Positions 35,549 through 47,797 of a DNA stretch of 64,000 nt are shown here, piece by piece (the stretch's first letter is position 1; the number at the start of each line of letters is the position of its first letter). The notes beneath the pieces are model-generated. The model was not told where the DNA came from. It ran no database searches and saw nothing but the letters and a program-made list of their open reading frames with translations. Both the position numbers and the translations under genes were made by a program. Source of the DNA: Lindgomyces ingoldianus (Eukaryota > Ascomycota > Dothideomycetes > Pleosporales > Lindgomycetaceae). The stretch covers positions 196,318 to 260,317 of the forward strand of contig NW_022985176.1 in the NCBI RefSeq assembly GCF_010093535.1, given 5' to 3'.

Positions 35549-35738
35549 TGCCGTGCTGTTTCACAATTTAGTAGTATTTCGGTCATTACTTAAGAGTTCT
35601 CTTTGAGATGGAGGGTAGTTCGAAGTTGCTTAGAATTCCATCTTGTGCTATGCTGTTAGTACTGTTTCCTAAGTTAGTAGCAATTCAGTCATTACTTGAG
35701 CGTTCTTTTCTAGCACTATAGAGGTTAGTTCGAAGTTG
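35549..35738. repeat. Imperfect tandem duplication just downstream of the M4 gene
   Basis: Two diverged copies of about 85 bp (roughly 35549-35630 and 35651-35738) share ACTGTTT/GCTGTTT, TTAGTAG, TCATTACTT and GGTTAGTTCGAAGTTG-like blocks in the same order. They lie in the probable 3' UTR. Confidence 0.5.
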
Positions 35739-36099
35739 GAGGAATAAAGGTATTAGTTGATTTCCTCACAGATGAATCCATTGTTGAAGTAACACCATTA
35801 AATCCTTGTCCCTGCTCTCAATGTCTTACAAAGGCGTCACGACATGCCTTCCCTTTCTCGCTGAGCGTTCCCTAGGCAGAAGTAACCATACAAAGCAATT
35901 TTCCATAGAGACCTAACCCAACGCCATTGCCCACACCCTTCTTGTCTATCAACTCTCACTTGACTAGTTCAATGGCCTGAATATAGTGTACATATTTGAG
36001 GAACTCGACGTTGCTTGAAGAATTTATGGAGCTATTGGATGTGACCCCTGAGGCTGTAGTGCCAGAGATATGGACTTGGAGCACCGGTTAGCACAGCAC

Positions 36100-36283
36100 G
36101 TCTGCAGACAATGACCTGGATGTACAGGACCTGTTTGTGGTGCTTTATGCAATGCTTTTTCGCCCAGGGAGCAGCCTTGGGGCCATTCACATTCTTCCAA
36201 TGGTCGCAGAATTGGGCAGGCGTCAACGGTGGCATTCTTTTGTTGCAGTTAAAGATCTGCACGCCTAATCCTGATGATTGCAC
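36100..36283 (-). pseudogene. EthD-domain gene fragment
   Basis: The minus strand reads VQIFNCNKRMPPLTPAQF followed by CDHWKNVNGPKAAPWAKKH, which matches the start of an EthD/DUF-type ferredoxin-like domain (pattern: LTPEEF..HW...H.P...PW). EthD-like proteins are often dimeric accessory enzymes of aromatic polyketide pathways. Only about 45 residues are recognisable; the reading runs to a stop near 36032 without the rest of the domain, and the N-terminus is also missing. It lies next to a hAT nest and another gene relic, so it is most likely a remnant. Confidence 0.5.
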
Positions 36284-36342
36284 TATGGATATATCAACCT
36301 TACAGGGATATTCAATCTGAAAGATACTGATTTATCCCAATA

Positions 36343-36609
36343 ATGGAAGTACTTAAGAAAGGCAGTGAAGTTTACGACGGCAGGGCTGCTTTGAAGGCGG
36401 CGTCGCAGCCAACGAATGCGCACATGTGTTGTACGAATGCAATGATGGAGAGGGCAGATGGTAGAGTCGTAGATCCACAGAGTCGAGTGCACGGAACGAA
36501 AGGGTTGAGCATTGTTGATGTGAGCATGTGGCCATATGTCGTTGCATCGGGTCCAGTGGCTAGCGTCTACGCAGGTGCAGAAAAGGCAAGTAATGCATAC
36601 TCCAACTGA
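36343..36609 (+). pseudogene. GMC oxidoreductase C-terminal remnant
   Basis: The last 85 or so codons of a glucose-methanol-choline oxidoreductase are legible: a degraded HPxGT-type motif (AHMCCTNAM), then GRVVDPQSRVHGTKGLSIVDVS and a final ASVYAGAEKASN. The FAD-binding N-terminal half and most of the substrate domain are absent, and the catalytic region has substitutions at normally fixed Gly positions. The remaining open frame ends at TGA 36607-36609. The missing part may have been lost in the events that also broke the neighbouring EthD gene. Confidence 0.6.
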
Positions 36610-37052
36610 GGGCAGAATGTTAATGGTGACGCCCAGGCTGCGGATGCTATCAAGAGAAGGCACGGGCTACTGTACATAGCAATAGGTATTACAAGTTACG
36701 GTTCAGGCGCTATGTATTAGACACTCGCACCAACTGCACACCACCAGACTTGGCAACAATTAAGTTAACTTGTTAACTTAACTTAATTAACTTAATAGTA
36801 TTAAGTTAATTAAGTTAAGCATAGAAGCTAAATTTATTAAGTTAATTAAGTAAATTTTACTTACTTAATAAACTTAATTAATAAACTTAATAAGCTATAA
36901 TATTATAAGTTTTACTAGGGGATTACTAAAAGTTACAGTATTTTCTAGTACATAGAGTAGTAAATCCTAGTTATAGCTACTAAGGTAGTACCTTACTGCC
37001 TACTTAATAGAGCTTAGCGTTTTTTTATTCTGCTAACATAAAAGCTTACTAC

Positions 37053-37443
37053 TGTCAGATTTGCGCACCTACTGTCAAGACAGGAGGAACGCTTGACGAA
37101 AGCTGCTACATAGTACGAGCAATAAGCTCGAACAGTATGTTGCTGCAAATTGCAGCATTTTGCAGCATGTTGCAGCAAATTGCAGCATTTTGTAGCATTT
37201 TGCAGCATGTTGCAGCAGTTTGCAGCAAATTGCAGAAAATTGCAGCATTTTGCAAGCTGGTCGCGCATAGGGCAAGTGCGCGAGGGACTCGGATCGGCAA
37301 AACAAAAAGCCGAGCAACACGAGTAGAGCAGAAAAAGGATCGATAAATGAACACGATCAATACAATCAATCAATCACCCCATACATCATATCCAAACCCA
37401 TCATTCATCTCAGGAAGCCCAGAAACAGTGCTTCAATCTAACA
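37053..37443. repeat. Solo LTR (copy 1) with an internal TTGCAGCAAA-type minisatellite
   Basis: The 391-bp unit begins TGTCAGATT and ends ATCTAACA, with the 5-bp target duplication ACTAC on both sides (37048-37052 and 37444-37448). Positions 37138-37256 are about eleven decameric units related to TTGCAGCATTT. It shares strong identity with 42695-43074. Its GC content is far above the surrounding RIP-ed DNA. No internal retroelement region follows, so it is a solo LTR. Frames read through it on the minus strand are fortuitous. Confidence 0.88.
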
Positions 37444-37735
37444 ACTACCTACCTAGTAAAGCTTAGTGCCTATCTAAACTTATTATAACTTTAACATATT
37501 ATTTTACCTACTTTACTAACACTTATTTTTATTAATACTAACACTTTTTTTATTAATATAGTGTTGCCTAATTATAGAAAGGGCATAAATAGTAACTTTA
37601 CCTAAGTTTTTAGCTAGCAGCTTAAAAGCGTAGTGTTATAAACTATCTCTAAAAATAGCGCTACTAATATAGCTACTAATGTGTTACTAGAGCTTAACAC
37701 TAATAAAAGCTTTATAAGTAAGTTATAATTAACTA

Positions 37736-38477
37736 ACGTACCTAACAGGTTGGCTGGCCACACAGGTTAGCCAGCTACTTTTGCTAAGCCCTTACTAAAA
37801 CCACTTTATTCTCTTGCAAAACAGCCTACTTTTGCCCTATATAAAGTAATACAACATAAGATATTATTTAGAGTCTACTTTTACTACTTACTTATATATA
37901 TGTAAGTTATGCCTAGTCTAATTGCACTACTTACATTACTTTTAACTTAGCTTACCTTTTTTAGCGCGCACCTGCGTCTTTAGCTTTTTCCTATTACTAC
38001 GCGCTTTAAACTCCTTTAAAGTAGTTAAATAAGCTTTATCTTTAACTATTAAAGTTTTTTTTACTTAAATCTACTTTTTTTAATGTAATCTATGTTATGT
38101 AGTAGCCTTATTTACTACTTAAAGCTCTGTAATCTTATAGCCTACCTTATTATGTTAATACTTTAGATAACTATTGTTTACTTTTTATTACTTTACTATA
38201 TTACCTTTAGCTGTTTTTATCTTTTTAAAGTTATAATAACTACTTTAGTTAATATCTAGCTTATTATAAAGCTTAACTTATTAAAGTTATATAGGTCTTT
38301 ATTCTAGATACTGTACTTAGCTTTTATGTTAGCTACTAGGTAAAACTAGCTCTAAATAACCTCTAGATTCTTATAAAGCGCTCTTTTATAATTATACTTA
38401 TAATTAAACTTTATTATAAACTTAGAGTAGTGCTTAACCTACATACTAGGCTAGTTTAAGCTAACCTAGCCTAGATT
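37736..38477 (-). mobile_element. Second Pogo/Fot1-type copy, heavily RIP-ed, cut by the assembly gap
   Basis: From 37736, after a TA dinucleotide (37734-37735), the sequence matches the reverse complement of the right part of the 4249-5380 element, continuing until the N run at 38478. It carries many more C-to-T changes, including in the inverted repeat (GGCCGGCC has become GGCTGGCC or lost its core). The other end should lie in the gap. Confidence 0.85.
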
Positions 38478-39412
38478 NNNNNNNNNNNNNNNNNNNNNNN
38501 NNNNNNNNNNNNNNNNNNNNNNNNNNNNNNNNNNNNNNNNNNNNNNNNNNNNNNNNNNNNNNNNNNNNNNNNNNNNNNNNNNNNNNNNNNNNNNNNNNNN
38601 NNNNNNNNNNNNNNNNNNNNNNNNNNNNNNNNNNNNNNNNNNNNNNNNNNNNNNNNNNNNNNNNNNNNNNNNNNNNNNNNNNNNNNNNNNNNNNNNNNNN
38701 NNNNNNNNNNNNNNNNNNNNNNNNNNNNNNNNNNNNNNNNNNNNNNNNNNNNNNNNNNNNNNNNNNNNNNNNNNNNNNNNNNNNNNNNNNNNNNNNNNNN
38801 NNNNNNNNNNNNNNNNNNNNNNNNNNNNNNNNNNNNNNNNNNNNNNNNNNNNNNNNNNNNNNNNNNNNNNNNNNNNNNNNNNNNNNNNNNNNNNNNNNNN
38901 NNNNNNNNNNNNNNNNNNNNNNNNNNNNNNNNNNNNNNNNNNNNNNNNNNNNNNNNNNNNNNNNNNNNNNNNNNNNNNNNNNNNNNNNNNNNNNNNNNNN
39001 NNNNNNNNNNNNNNNNNNNNNNNNNNNNNNNNNNNNNNNNNNNNNNNNNNNNNNNNNNNNNNNNNNNNNNNNNNNNNNNNNNNNNNNNNNNNNNNNNNNN
39101 NNNNNNNNNNNNNNNNNNNNNNNNNNNNNNNNNNNNNNNNNNNNNNNNNNNNNNNNNNNNNNNNNNNNNNNNNNNNNNNNNNNNNNNNNNNNNNNNNNNN
39201 NNNNNNNNNNNNNNNNNNNNNNNNNNNNNNNNNNNNNNNNNNNNNNNNNNNNNNNNNNNNNNNNNNNNNNNNNNNNNNNNNNNNNNNNNNNNNNNNNNNN
39301 NNNNNNNNNNNNNNNNNNNNNNNNNNNNNNNNNNNNNNNNNNNNNNNNNNNNNNNNNNNNNNNNNNNNNNNNNNNNNNNNNNNNNNNNNNNNNNNNNNNN
39401 NNNNNNNNNNNN
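38478..39412. other. Assembly gap of 935 N
   Basis: Unknown bases. The gap is bordered by a Pogo copy on the left and an AAT microsatellite on the right, so repeat collapse is the likely cause. Confidence 1.

Positions 39413-39507
<95 letters not shown>
39413..39507. repeat. (AAT)n microsatellite
   Basis: About 95 bp of uninterrupted ATA/AAT trinucleotides adjoining the assembly gap; the true length is unknown. Confidence 0.95.
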
Positions 39508-39640
39508 TATAACAGCATTAACTAGCTATACTTATTAGGTTATTATAAGCTACCCTACACACTAAAGCGCAGTTAAAAGAGCTAGGTTTAGTAATATAGA
39601 TATTACCTTTAGCATTAAAAGTAATAACACTTATATTAGC

Positions 39641-39769
39641 TGTAAGGCCGAGATGGTGCTTACGTGCGACGGGTATATATACTATTCTGTACGCAATAAT
39701 TAACTGTTAGTTGATTATTCGCACCTTTTTAGTTGTATTAGCGTAGTGGTACAGAGCTCTGTCCTTACA
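39641..39769. repeat. 129-bp LTR-like unit with 5-bp target duplication
   Basis: It starts TGTAAGGCC and ends GTCCTTACA, so it has TG...CA ends within an inverted TGTAAGG/CCTTACA. It is flanked by TTAGC on both sides (39636-39640 and 39770-39774). An internal TATATATAC box lies at about 39681. The size and ends fit a solo LTR of a very small LTR retrotransposon (SMART/TRIM type). It is GC-balanced within RIP-ed hAT-2 sequence. Confidence 0.7.
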
Positions 39770-40811
39770 TTAGCTTTACTATTACTACTACACTTATAAG
39801 TAACTTAATAGCTTTTATTAAGCTAATTTATTAACTATATTAATTACATGCTATTTTAGAGAGTGTAAAGCTAGCTATAGCATTAATAAGAATAGTAAAA
39901 AGTCTACTTACTATGTTATAACAACATCCTCTACATAATTCTCTTTACTTGCCTATATCTATTATAAAGGCTTTAGAGTATTATAAGGCGTTGCTAATTT
40001 TATTATATTAAGCTTTTTATATATAACTTTTTTATAGTTAGTACTTAATTAAGTAGTAGCTAATAACTAGGCGCTTTTTATAATTAAAAGCGCAGCTTTT
40101 TATAATATGTAATAGTAGGCTAACCTGTTAGTAGAGACAGAGCTTTAGAGATCCTATAATACCTTATAAGCTTATATAATTACTAAGTATAAGTTCTATA
40201 TGCTTACTATTATTAATTACTTATGTAACATGTAATTAGCTATTTATATTTTTTTTTAATAATTAAACATTAATAAGTAGTAAATAAGTGTTAATAAGTA
40301 TTTATATCTACTACTTTAATAGTAATAGTAAGCCTTATAATTACATATTAGGCCTACTTTTATTAATAGGCTAGCATATAGGTGTTAATATTACTGCTAT
40401 TATTAACACTACACTTAAAAGCTTTAAAATATCTATGTGTAACTTAGGCTACTTTATTCTTAATAATGCTACTAATAATAACACTACTATTAACACTCTA
40501 GCTATTAAATACAGCTTTAACACCTATTATTAATGCGTATATTACGCCTACTATATAATTAATTTTACTGCTTAATAAATTATATTTAGTAAAAATTAAA
40601 AAGTGTTTAATAACATAAAAAAGCACTTAAATAATAAGGCAGCTTTTTTTAATAAGTAGTAGTAAGTAGGCCCTTTAGGTGTTCTAATTAACATTATTAC
40701 TTTTATTTATATGCTGCAAGCTTGCTAGCTTCTTAAATAATGCTAAGTAGCCTACAACACTTAATTAAATAGTAATAGTAAAGTAAAAATACTAAAAATT
40801 ATTAAGCTAGT

Positions 40812-41091
40812 TGTTAAATAGGCTCCAACAGCTAGCTGCTTATAGTATAAGCACTTAAGTAGCAAGAGTAAGAGTAGTGTACAGTGTGCACAGCGTATAA
40901 GGTAGGTAAGGTAAGGGCAACATGTTTCTAGTTCTATTACTTTTATCTTTCCTCTGTACAGAGAAAAAGGGGGATATCTAGATGTTTATGCACAGAGGTT
41001 TACGCACAAGCATTATATAACATAGATATGTGATCCTGCTTGTGCGCAATTACTTATATCTAGGCTGTAATGCTGCTGCTGTGTATAAACA
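40812..41091 (-). repeat. 3' LTR of the copia element (RIP-ed)
   Basis: 280 bp, TGTTAAATAGG to TATAAACA on the plus strand, same length as 47518-47797. Its GC-rich end has been converted to TpA-rich sequence. Confidence 0.88.
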
Positions 41092-42694
41092 CTAGTAACT
41101 TTTTTTTTGTCTAAAAAGTTACTTTCTATACGTGTTACCTCTCTTCTATCTATGTAGGTCTATCTAATTATATTCTGCCTTTACTTTACTCTATTTATTA
41201 GGACTTGCCCCTAGTAATGCTGTGCATTAGAATAAGCTAGTTATGCTATATAAATAGCTTTTCTTTTTTTTATCCTTTTTTTTTAAGCCTTACTATATAA
41301 TCCTCTAGCTCTTTTCTTTTTTTATATAGTGCTAGCAGTAACAGATCCTTATAATAAAAAAAATAAGTGTATATAATATAAAAAAAAATAAAAAGAAATA
41401 AGCTTTATATAAAAGTGTTATTAGTCTAGTTAGTCTAAGGCATCTTTGCGCACAGAATCTAGCTAGTCTACAGATGCTTCTATCTAGACAGAGAGGTAGT
41501 TAGTTAGAACTAATAATTAAAAAGCTTAGTTTAGTGTTTTCTTTATATATATATTTACTAAGTTATTTTTACTATTAATTTACCTAATTTTAGTAATTTC
41601 TCTTTTCTTATATAATTTATAAAGTAATATAATGTTAATTATAAGTTACTTTTTACTAGTAGTGCCTAGCTTAATAAAGTAATTATATAAAAACTTTAAA
41701 TTTATATAAATTACTACTAAAATTAGTAGTAGTTTAAGTGTTTATATAATTTACTATAGAGTTGTACTAAAAGTAATTATATTATTAAACTTTTTAATTA
41801 TTTTATATAGTTTACTAGTAAAGACACTTCTAGTTACTTTTTTACACTTAGTAGAATTCTAGTGTATAATGTTACCTAGTATTTTAAAGTAGTTACTTTA
41901 CTTTATATAGTCTTTATTACTTAATATAATTAAAAATTTTAGCTATAAGCTAAAGTTTTTATTATTAGTAAATAATTTATTTATAAAGATAAATAGCTTT
42001 ACACTATTAAGCTATAATAGTAGAAAAGTAAGACTATATTTACTATTATTTATCTACTATTAGATTTATGCGTTAAGTATATTAATATTATTATATAAAA
42101 GGTCTATAGTTTGTGTAGTAATAGATAGGTTAAATACTGCCTTTAGTTAATATATAAATATAATGTATACCTTTTTTACATGTTACTTAACATATTATTA
42201 TGCAGCATTTTTATTTTTTAAGTTAATTATATAAAGGTAGCTTACTTATTTTTTTTAAGTAAAAACTACTATGTTATGTGTACGTTTAATTTTTTTACTA
42301 TTAAACTTAATAAGCTGCTTTTTTACTAGAATAGTTTTACTTTTTATATAAAACTTTACTTTTTATAGTTTCTTTTTTTTTTATATAAAATTTTTTATTA
42401 TAATGCTTAAAGTGTTGTCTGTTTATAAGCTAGTAATACTAAAAGTATACTTTTCTTTATTAGTAATTAAGAAGTAGGGGTTATATAAAAAGATGTGTAT
42501 ACACAGCTTTTTTTTATAGTAGTTATAGTATGTTTTAAACTAATATAGTCCTAATTTAGTAGCTTTATACAAGAGTTATATAACCTAGAGTATTATATTT
42601 AGTAAAAAGCTTTAGTGTATTTTCTTTAGTAGCTTTATGTACAGCGTGCGCATAAGCTTATTTATTAATTAAATGTATACTTATATAATATTAC

Positions 42695-43074
42695 TGTCAG
42701 ATATGCGCACCTACTGTCAAGACAGGAGGAACGTTTGACGAAAGCTGCTACATAGTACGAGCAATAAGCTCGAACAGTATGTTGCTGCAAATTGCTGCAT
42801 TTTGCAGCATGTTGCAGCATGTTGCAGCAAATTGCAGCATTTTACAGCATGTTGCAGCATTTTGCAGCAAATTGCAGCATGTTGCAAGCTGGTCGCGCAT
42901 AGGGCTAGTGCGCGAGGGACTCGGATCGGCAGAACAAAAAGCCGAGCAACACGAGTAGAGCACAAAAAGGATCGATAAGTGAACACAATCAAGACAATCA
43001 ATCAATCATCCATACATCACATCCAAACCCATCATTCATCTCAGGAAGCCCAGAAACAGTGCTTCAATCTGACA
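42695..43074. repeat. Solo LTR (copy 2) nested inside the copia element
   Basis: 380 bp, TGTCAGATA to ATCTGACA, with ATTAC on both sides (42690-42694 and 43075-43079). It matches 37053-37443 closely and has about one fewer decamer in its minisatellite (about 42780-42888). It interrupts RIP-ed copia DNA but is itself almost undamaged, so it inserted later. Confidence 0.9.
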
Positions 43075-46000
43075 ATTACATAGTTTAAAATGTATTTTAT
43101 ATATAGCTCTTAGGCTTACTTTTATAGCTAAGAGTAGTCTCTAGCTTATTTTTTAAATAGTTAGTAACTAAGTAAAGATTTCTTTTTTTTTTATTTAAGT
43201 AGCTAGTAAACACTAGGCAGAATTTCTTATATAGTTAAGTTATTTTGCCTTTTACTTTTTATATAAAGTAAAAGTTAAAAAATCTAACTTTTATACTTTA
43301 TTAAGTTATACACTATAACTTTAAAAGTGCTATTAGTAATTAAAGTGTTTATCTTTATGTAGTCTAATTTCTTAAATAGTTTTTTAAGTGTAGTAATTAC
43401 ACTATCTATATAAAGCTTAATAAATAAGGCCTAATTATTTTTTTTTAAGTTAAAAATACCTAGTCTAGACTTTATATAGGTTTTTTTTACTTTTTACTTT
43501 TTCTAGTATCTATATCTTTCTTTTGCACTAGTGTAGCATTGCTATTCTAAAGAGCTTAGTTTATAGTACCCTTTAGTTTTACTTTTATAATATTTTTATA
43601 AAGCTGTTTTTTTTTTCTTTTTTTTAAAAAATCTTTTTATATAAAGATTAGTTTATCTAGGTTATTTATTATAAGTAAGTTATCTTTTTTTTTTCTTTAT
43701 AGTACAGTTTAACCTGTGTACATTAAAGCTTTAGTAGGCTATTTTTTTTTAATAATAATGTCTCTTTCTTTAATGCTTTTAATTTTGTATAGGCTAGTCT
43801 AGCCTTTTTTCTCTTTTTATGCTATAATCTCTAAGCTAAGAGGGAAGTTAAGAACTTTATATATTATAAAGCTATTATAAGTGTTAATTATATAATTAAT
43901 ATTTACTTTTACATAGTCTTTTTAAAGTATTTTTATTACTTTTTATACAGCGCTTGCTTATGTAATAATGTTTAGTAATAGTAAAAAGTCTAGGTTAATT
44001 CTTAAGTATGCCCTAAAGACTAGCAGTGTAGGTACTAGACTGTGTAGGCTAGCTGTGTTGTTTAGAGCCTTAACTGCTATCTATAGGATAGCCTTATTAT
44101 CTATATAGTTACTTAGCTTAGTCTTTAAGATGTTAAACACTTATTAAAAAGGTATATACACATGCTTAACCTTTCTAACTGCCTAATGTGCTTCTATAGG
44201 CATCTGCTTACATATAGCTCTTATAATTTTTGCATAAGCTTAAAAATCCTCTAAAGTAAAGTTTATACTAAAGTTATACATAATATAGTTTAGAGGTCCT
44301 TAATAAGTGTTAATCTAGCATTTGCACAGTATATTCTAAGTATTTTATGTAGACATAGATTTTAGGAATATAGTAGCCTAAAATAATATGTCTACATTAA
44401 TAACATGTAAAACATTTTTATTATTAATTTATATAACATTAATAATAACTTTATAGTTAAAGTAAGTGTTATTTTTAATTATAAACTTAAATCTTTATAA
44501 GGCCTAGTTATATAATTAGTAGAGGTAGTAAAACTTCTTAATCTCTTCTAGCACTACAGCATTAATGTTGTAGCTAGCGCTAGTTAGCATCTTCTAGAGT
44601 CTCTCTATGCAGGGGTGTCTAAATTAGTAGTAAAGGCAGTAGAATTTTAATTTAGTAAAAAAAGACATAATTTTTTTTTTACTAATATTAAAAAAAAAGT
44701 GTCTTTATTTTTATATAATAATATTTAAAATGTTGTTAAAGTATACCTTAAGTTAGTTAGTATTTACTAGTAATAGCAGAAATAGTGTTAGAGTCTCTAA
44801 AATGTAGTATATAACTAGACTAATTAAGTTCTAAATTTATATAGTACTAATTAATTTTTTTTAGTGTCTAGCTTTTAAAGCTAATATCTATTTAGCTAGG
44901 TATTTAATTAATTTTTATATATAAGTTCTCTTATATATACACCTTAAGTTAGAACTTGCTAATAGTAAAGATTTTTACTACACTTATATTTTATAGTTTA
45001 CTTTAGTATACTATATAGTATTAGTTATTAAGAATAAACTGCTTAGCATATTTCTTAGGTTTAATGCTATAGATGTCCTCTTCTATTACATAGTGTAGAT
45101 AGGTAGTAAAAGTAAAGTAGTTAATAGCTTTTTTAGCATCTTTACTTTTTTATTTTATTTTTTTTATATTATGCAAATTATTTTCTTTTTTAAGGTAACT
45201 TTTAAAGTCTTAAATGTATAAAGTAATAGCTTTATATAATAAAGTCTTATTATAGAAATTTTTATATAAGGCAACATACTAGTTCTTTACTTATATATAG
45301 TTATTATAAGAGTAGTTTAATAACTAATATTTTTTTATAGTAAATAAAGCACTTTTTTATCTATGTACAGTTATCTCTAAATTATAGCCTAAACTTAGAT
45401 AAAGATTTTTTATATTATTTTTTTTTATATAAAAAGAAGCTTTTTTCTTATTATGCAAACACTTATTATGCAGAGTTATATTAGTAGTCTATGTAGTATA
45501 CATTAGGCAGTTTTTAAAGGTATTAGTTTACCCTTTAGTTTATAGTAACTTAAAGTAATGCCTATAAGTTACTAAATAAGGCTTTATATAAAGGCTTAAT
45601 AGTAAATATAGCATGTTCTAGTTCTAGTTATCTTTAATAAGCTTATATAATAGTAGTGTGTAGTAAAACATTTTTTTAAAATTTTATTTTTAGTGCTTTT
45701 TATATAAGTGTAACCTTATTAATTATTATTTTAAAAACTTTATATAAACTCTTATTAAAGTTTTTTTATTAGTATTATGTAAAAGTTATTATTATCTAGT
45801 CTGTCTAGTACTAGCTATAGTTTATATTAGTGTTAAAGTAACTACTTAAGGTGTTATATAAATGCTTCTAATTATGTCTAGAGCCTATGTTATATATATA
45901 GTACATATTTACCTAACTTTTTAGAATATCTAGAAAAATGTTTATATACTAAGTTTTCTAAATATCTAGCTATTAATATAAATTAATAAAAAAAAAATTT

Positions 46001-47517
46001 TATTTATAAAAATGTTATATAGTTAACTTATATAGTTATTATTTTTTTTTATATTTTTTAAAATTATATAATTTTGTCTGCTAAAAGTTTTTCTTTAGTA
46101 ATTTCCCTTTAGGGTAGAAGTTTATATAAGTTGTAATGTAGTATAGATTATGCAGGTAGTATTAGTAGTGCATACACTACTGCAGGCGGTGGTGTGTACA
46201 ATTAAGGGTGTGGAGCAGGCGTTAGGTAGAGTAGCATGTATTGTTTGTACAGTAATTAGTGTAGTGCTAGCTAAGGTGTAAGAGCAGGTAATGCTAGTAC
46301 ATTTAGTGTTAATAGCAGCATTATGTTTAGTCTGCTTCTGTGCAGAGCCTTATATAGTAATAAAGGTTGCGTATAAAGCCTTTTTAGTATAATTACTTTC
46401 TTTTATACTATATTATATAGCTTCTAGGCTTAGGTACCTTTAGTGCCTAGCTGTAGTGTAATTTCTTTGTCTTTTAGCACTTATATAAGCTTTTTTTTAA
46501 ATATATAGCTAAGTGCTAAGAAGTCTTATAGTATCTATTTTTTAAAATCTTTTATATATAAACTTAGAAAAGTAGCGCTCTTCTAAGTTATTATACATAG
46601 ATTAGTAATTATATAACTTATATATAATTAAGTTTATAAGCTTATTAGAGCTTTTAACATGTTAATTTTATTATTCTAGTACTCTAGGCTAGTCTTATTT
46701 TATAGTGTTACCTCTAATATCTCTATGTTCTTTATAAGTTATTTATATAATAGAAATTATTCTTTATTCTTTTTATTATTACATAGAGTTATTAGTTGCT
46801 AATAAGATTTTATTATAATAGTATAGTTAATTACTTTTCTAGTAGATTGCGCAGGTACTGCTGTTATCTAGCTACTAGGTTATGCAGCTTTAATAGCTTT
46901 AGTATGCGCCTTACACTATCTTCTTTTTACTTTATATAGTAGCAGAGCTTGCTGTATAATGCAAAAGATTAATCTACTATTTTAAAAAATAAGTAACTAA
47001 ATAAAGTACCTTATAAAGTGTAAGTGCTTTATTATTACTTTTTTTAAAAAATAAGTAATAAAATAAAGTGCTTTATAAAGTGTAAAGTTAATTGCTTGTG
47101 TAGTAGATTATATAGGTACTGCTATTATCTAGCTGCTAGGTTGTGCAGCTTTAATAGCTTTAGTGTGCACCTTACACTATCTTCTTCTTACTTTATATAG
47201 TAGCAGAGCTTGCTGTATAATGTAAAGGATTAATATACTATTATCTAGCTACTAGGTTATGCAGCTTTAGTAGCTTTAGTGTACATCTTACACTATCTTC
47301 TTCTTACTTTATACAGTAGCAGAGCTTACTATATAATGTAAAGGATTAATCTACTATCTTAAGAGATAAGTAACTAAATAAAGTACTTTATAAAGCATAA
47401 GTGCTTTATTATTACTCTTTCTAAGAAATAGGTAATAAAATAAAGTACCTTATAAAGTATAGGTACTTTATTATTACTCTTACTAATTTACAGTTAATTA
47501 AATTAACTACTAATTAG

Positions 47518-47797
47518 TGTTAAATAGGCTCTAACAGCTAGCTGCTTATAGTATAAGCACTTAAGTAGCAAGAGTAAGAGTAGTGTACAGTGTGCACAGT
47601 GTATAAAGTAGGTAAGGTAAGAGTAATATGTTTCTAGTTTTATTACTCTTATCTTTCCTCTGTATAAAGGAAAAGGGGGATATCTAGATGTTTGTGCACA
47701 GAGGTTCGCGCACGAGCATCATGTAACATAGATACGTGATCCTGCTCGTGCGCGATCGCTCGTATCCAGGCCGCGACGCTGCTGCTGCGTACGGACA
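47518..47797 (-). repeat. 5' LTR of the copia element, outer 100 bp not RIP-ed
   Basis: 280 bp. From about 47690 to 47797 it retains CpG- and CpA-rich sequence (GCGCGATCGCTCGTATCC) that is TpA-rich in the other LTR. Its inner part is mutated like the partner. Confidence 0.88.

Larger units (their letters stand above)
40812..47797 (-). mobile_element. Complete Ty1/copia LTR retrotransposon, RIP-ed, inserted in hAT-2
   Basis: Two 280-bp LTRs (40812-41091 and 47518-47797) enclose 6.4 kb, with the target duplication CTAGT outside both (40807-40811 and 47798-47802). On the minus strand degraded coding sequence follows the copia order. Integrase C-terminal residues are at about 44.0-44.2 kb (a VKALN...LVPTLLVF-type segment). 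RNase H lies to its left in sequence, so downstream in the element, at about 41.75-42.1 kb (STKCKKVTRSV type). Integrase before RT/RNase H separates copia from gypsy. All frames are closed by RIP-type stops. A solo LTR of another family is nested at 42695-43074. Confidence 0.85.

Noticed and set aside
36760..36930. TTAAGTTAATTAA-rich palindromic stretch as a possible origin or centromere-like element
   Set aside because: It is the sub-terminal part of hAT-2 and its counterpart exists at the other end (49140-49290).
37138..37256. Regular short repeats as a CRISPR array
   Set aside because: Units are contiguous decamers without spacers, inside a fungal LTR.
37014..37373. Overlapping minus-strand frames of 80-120 codons, repeated at 42717-43005
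   Set aside because: They lie in the two solo LTR copies and read through the TGCAGCA minisatellite; the repeated Cys/Asn/Leu is a product of the repeat, not a protein.
39413..39507. Telomere-like repeat
   Set aside because: The unit is AAT, not TTAGGG, and lies internally beside an assembly gap.
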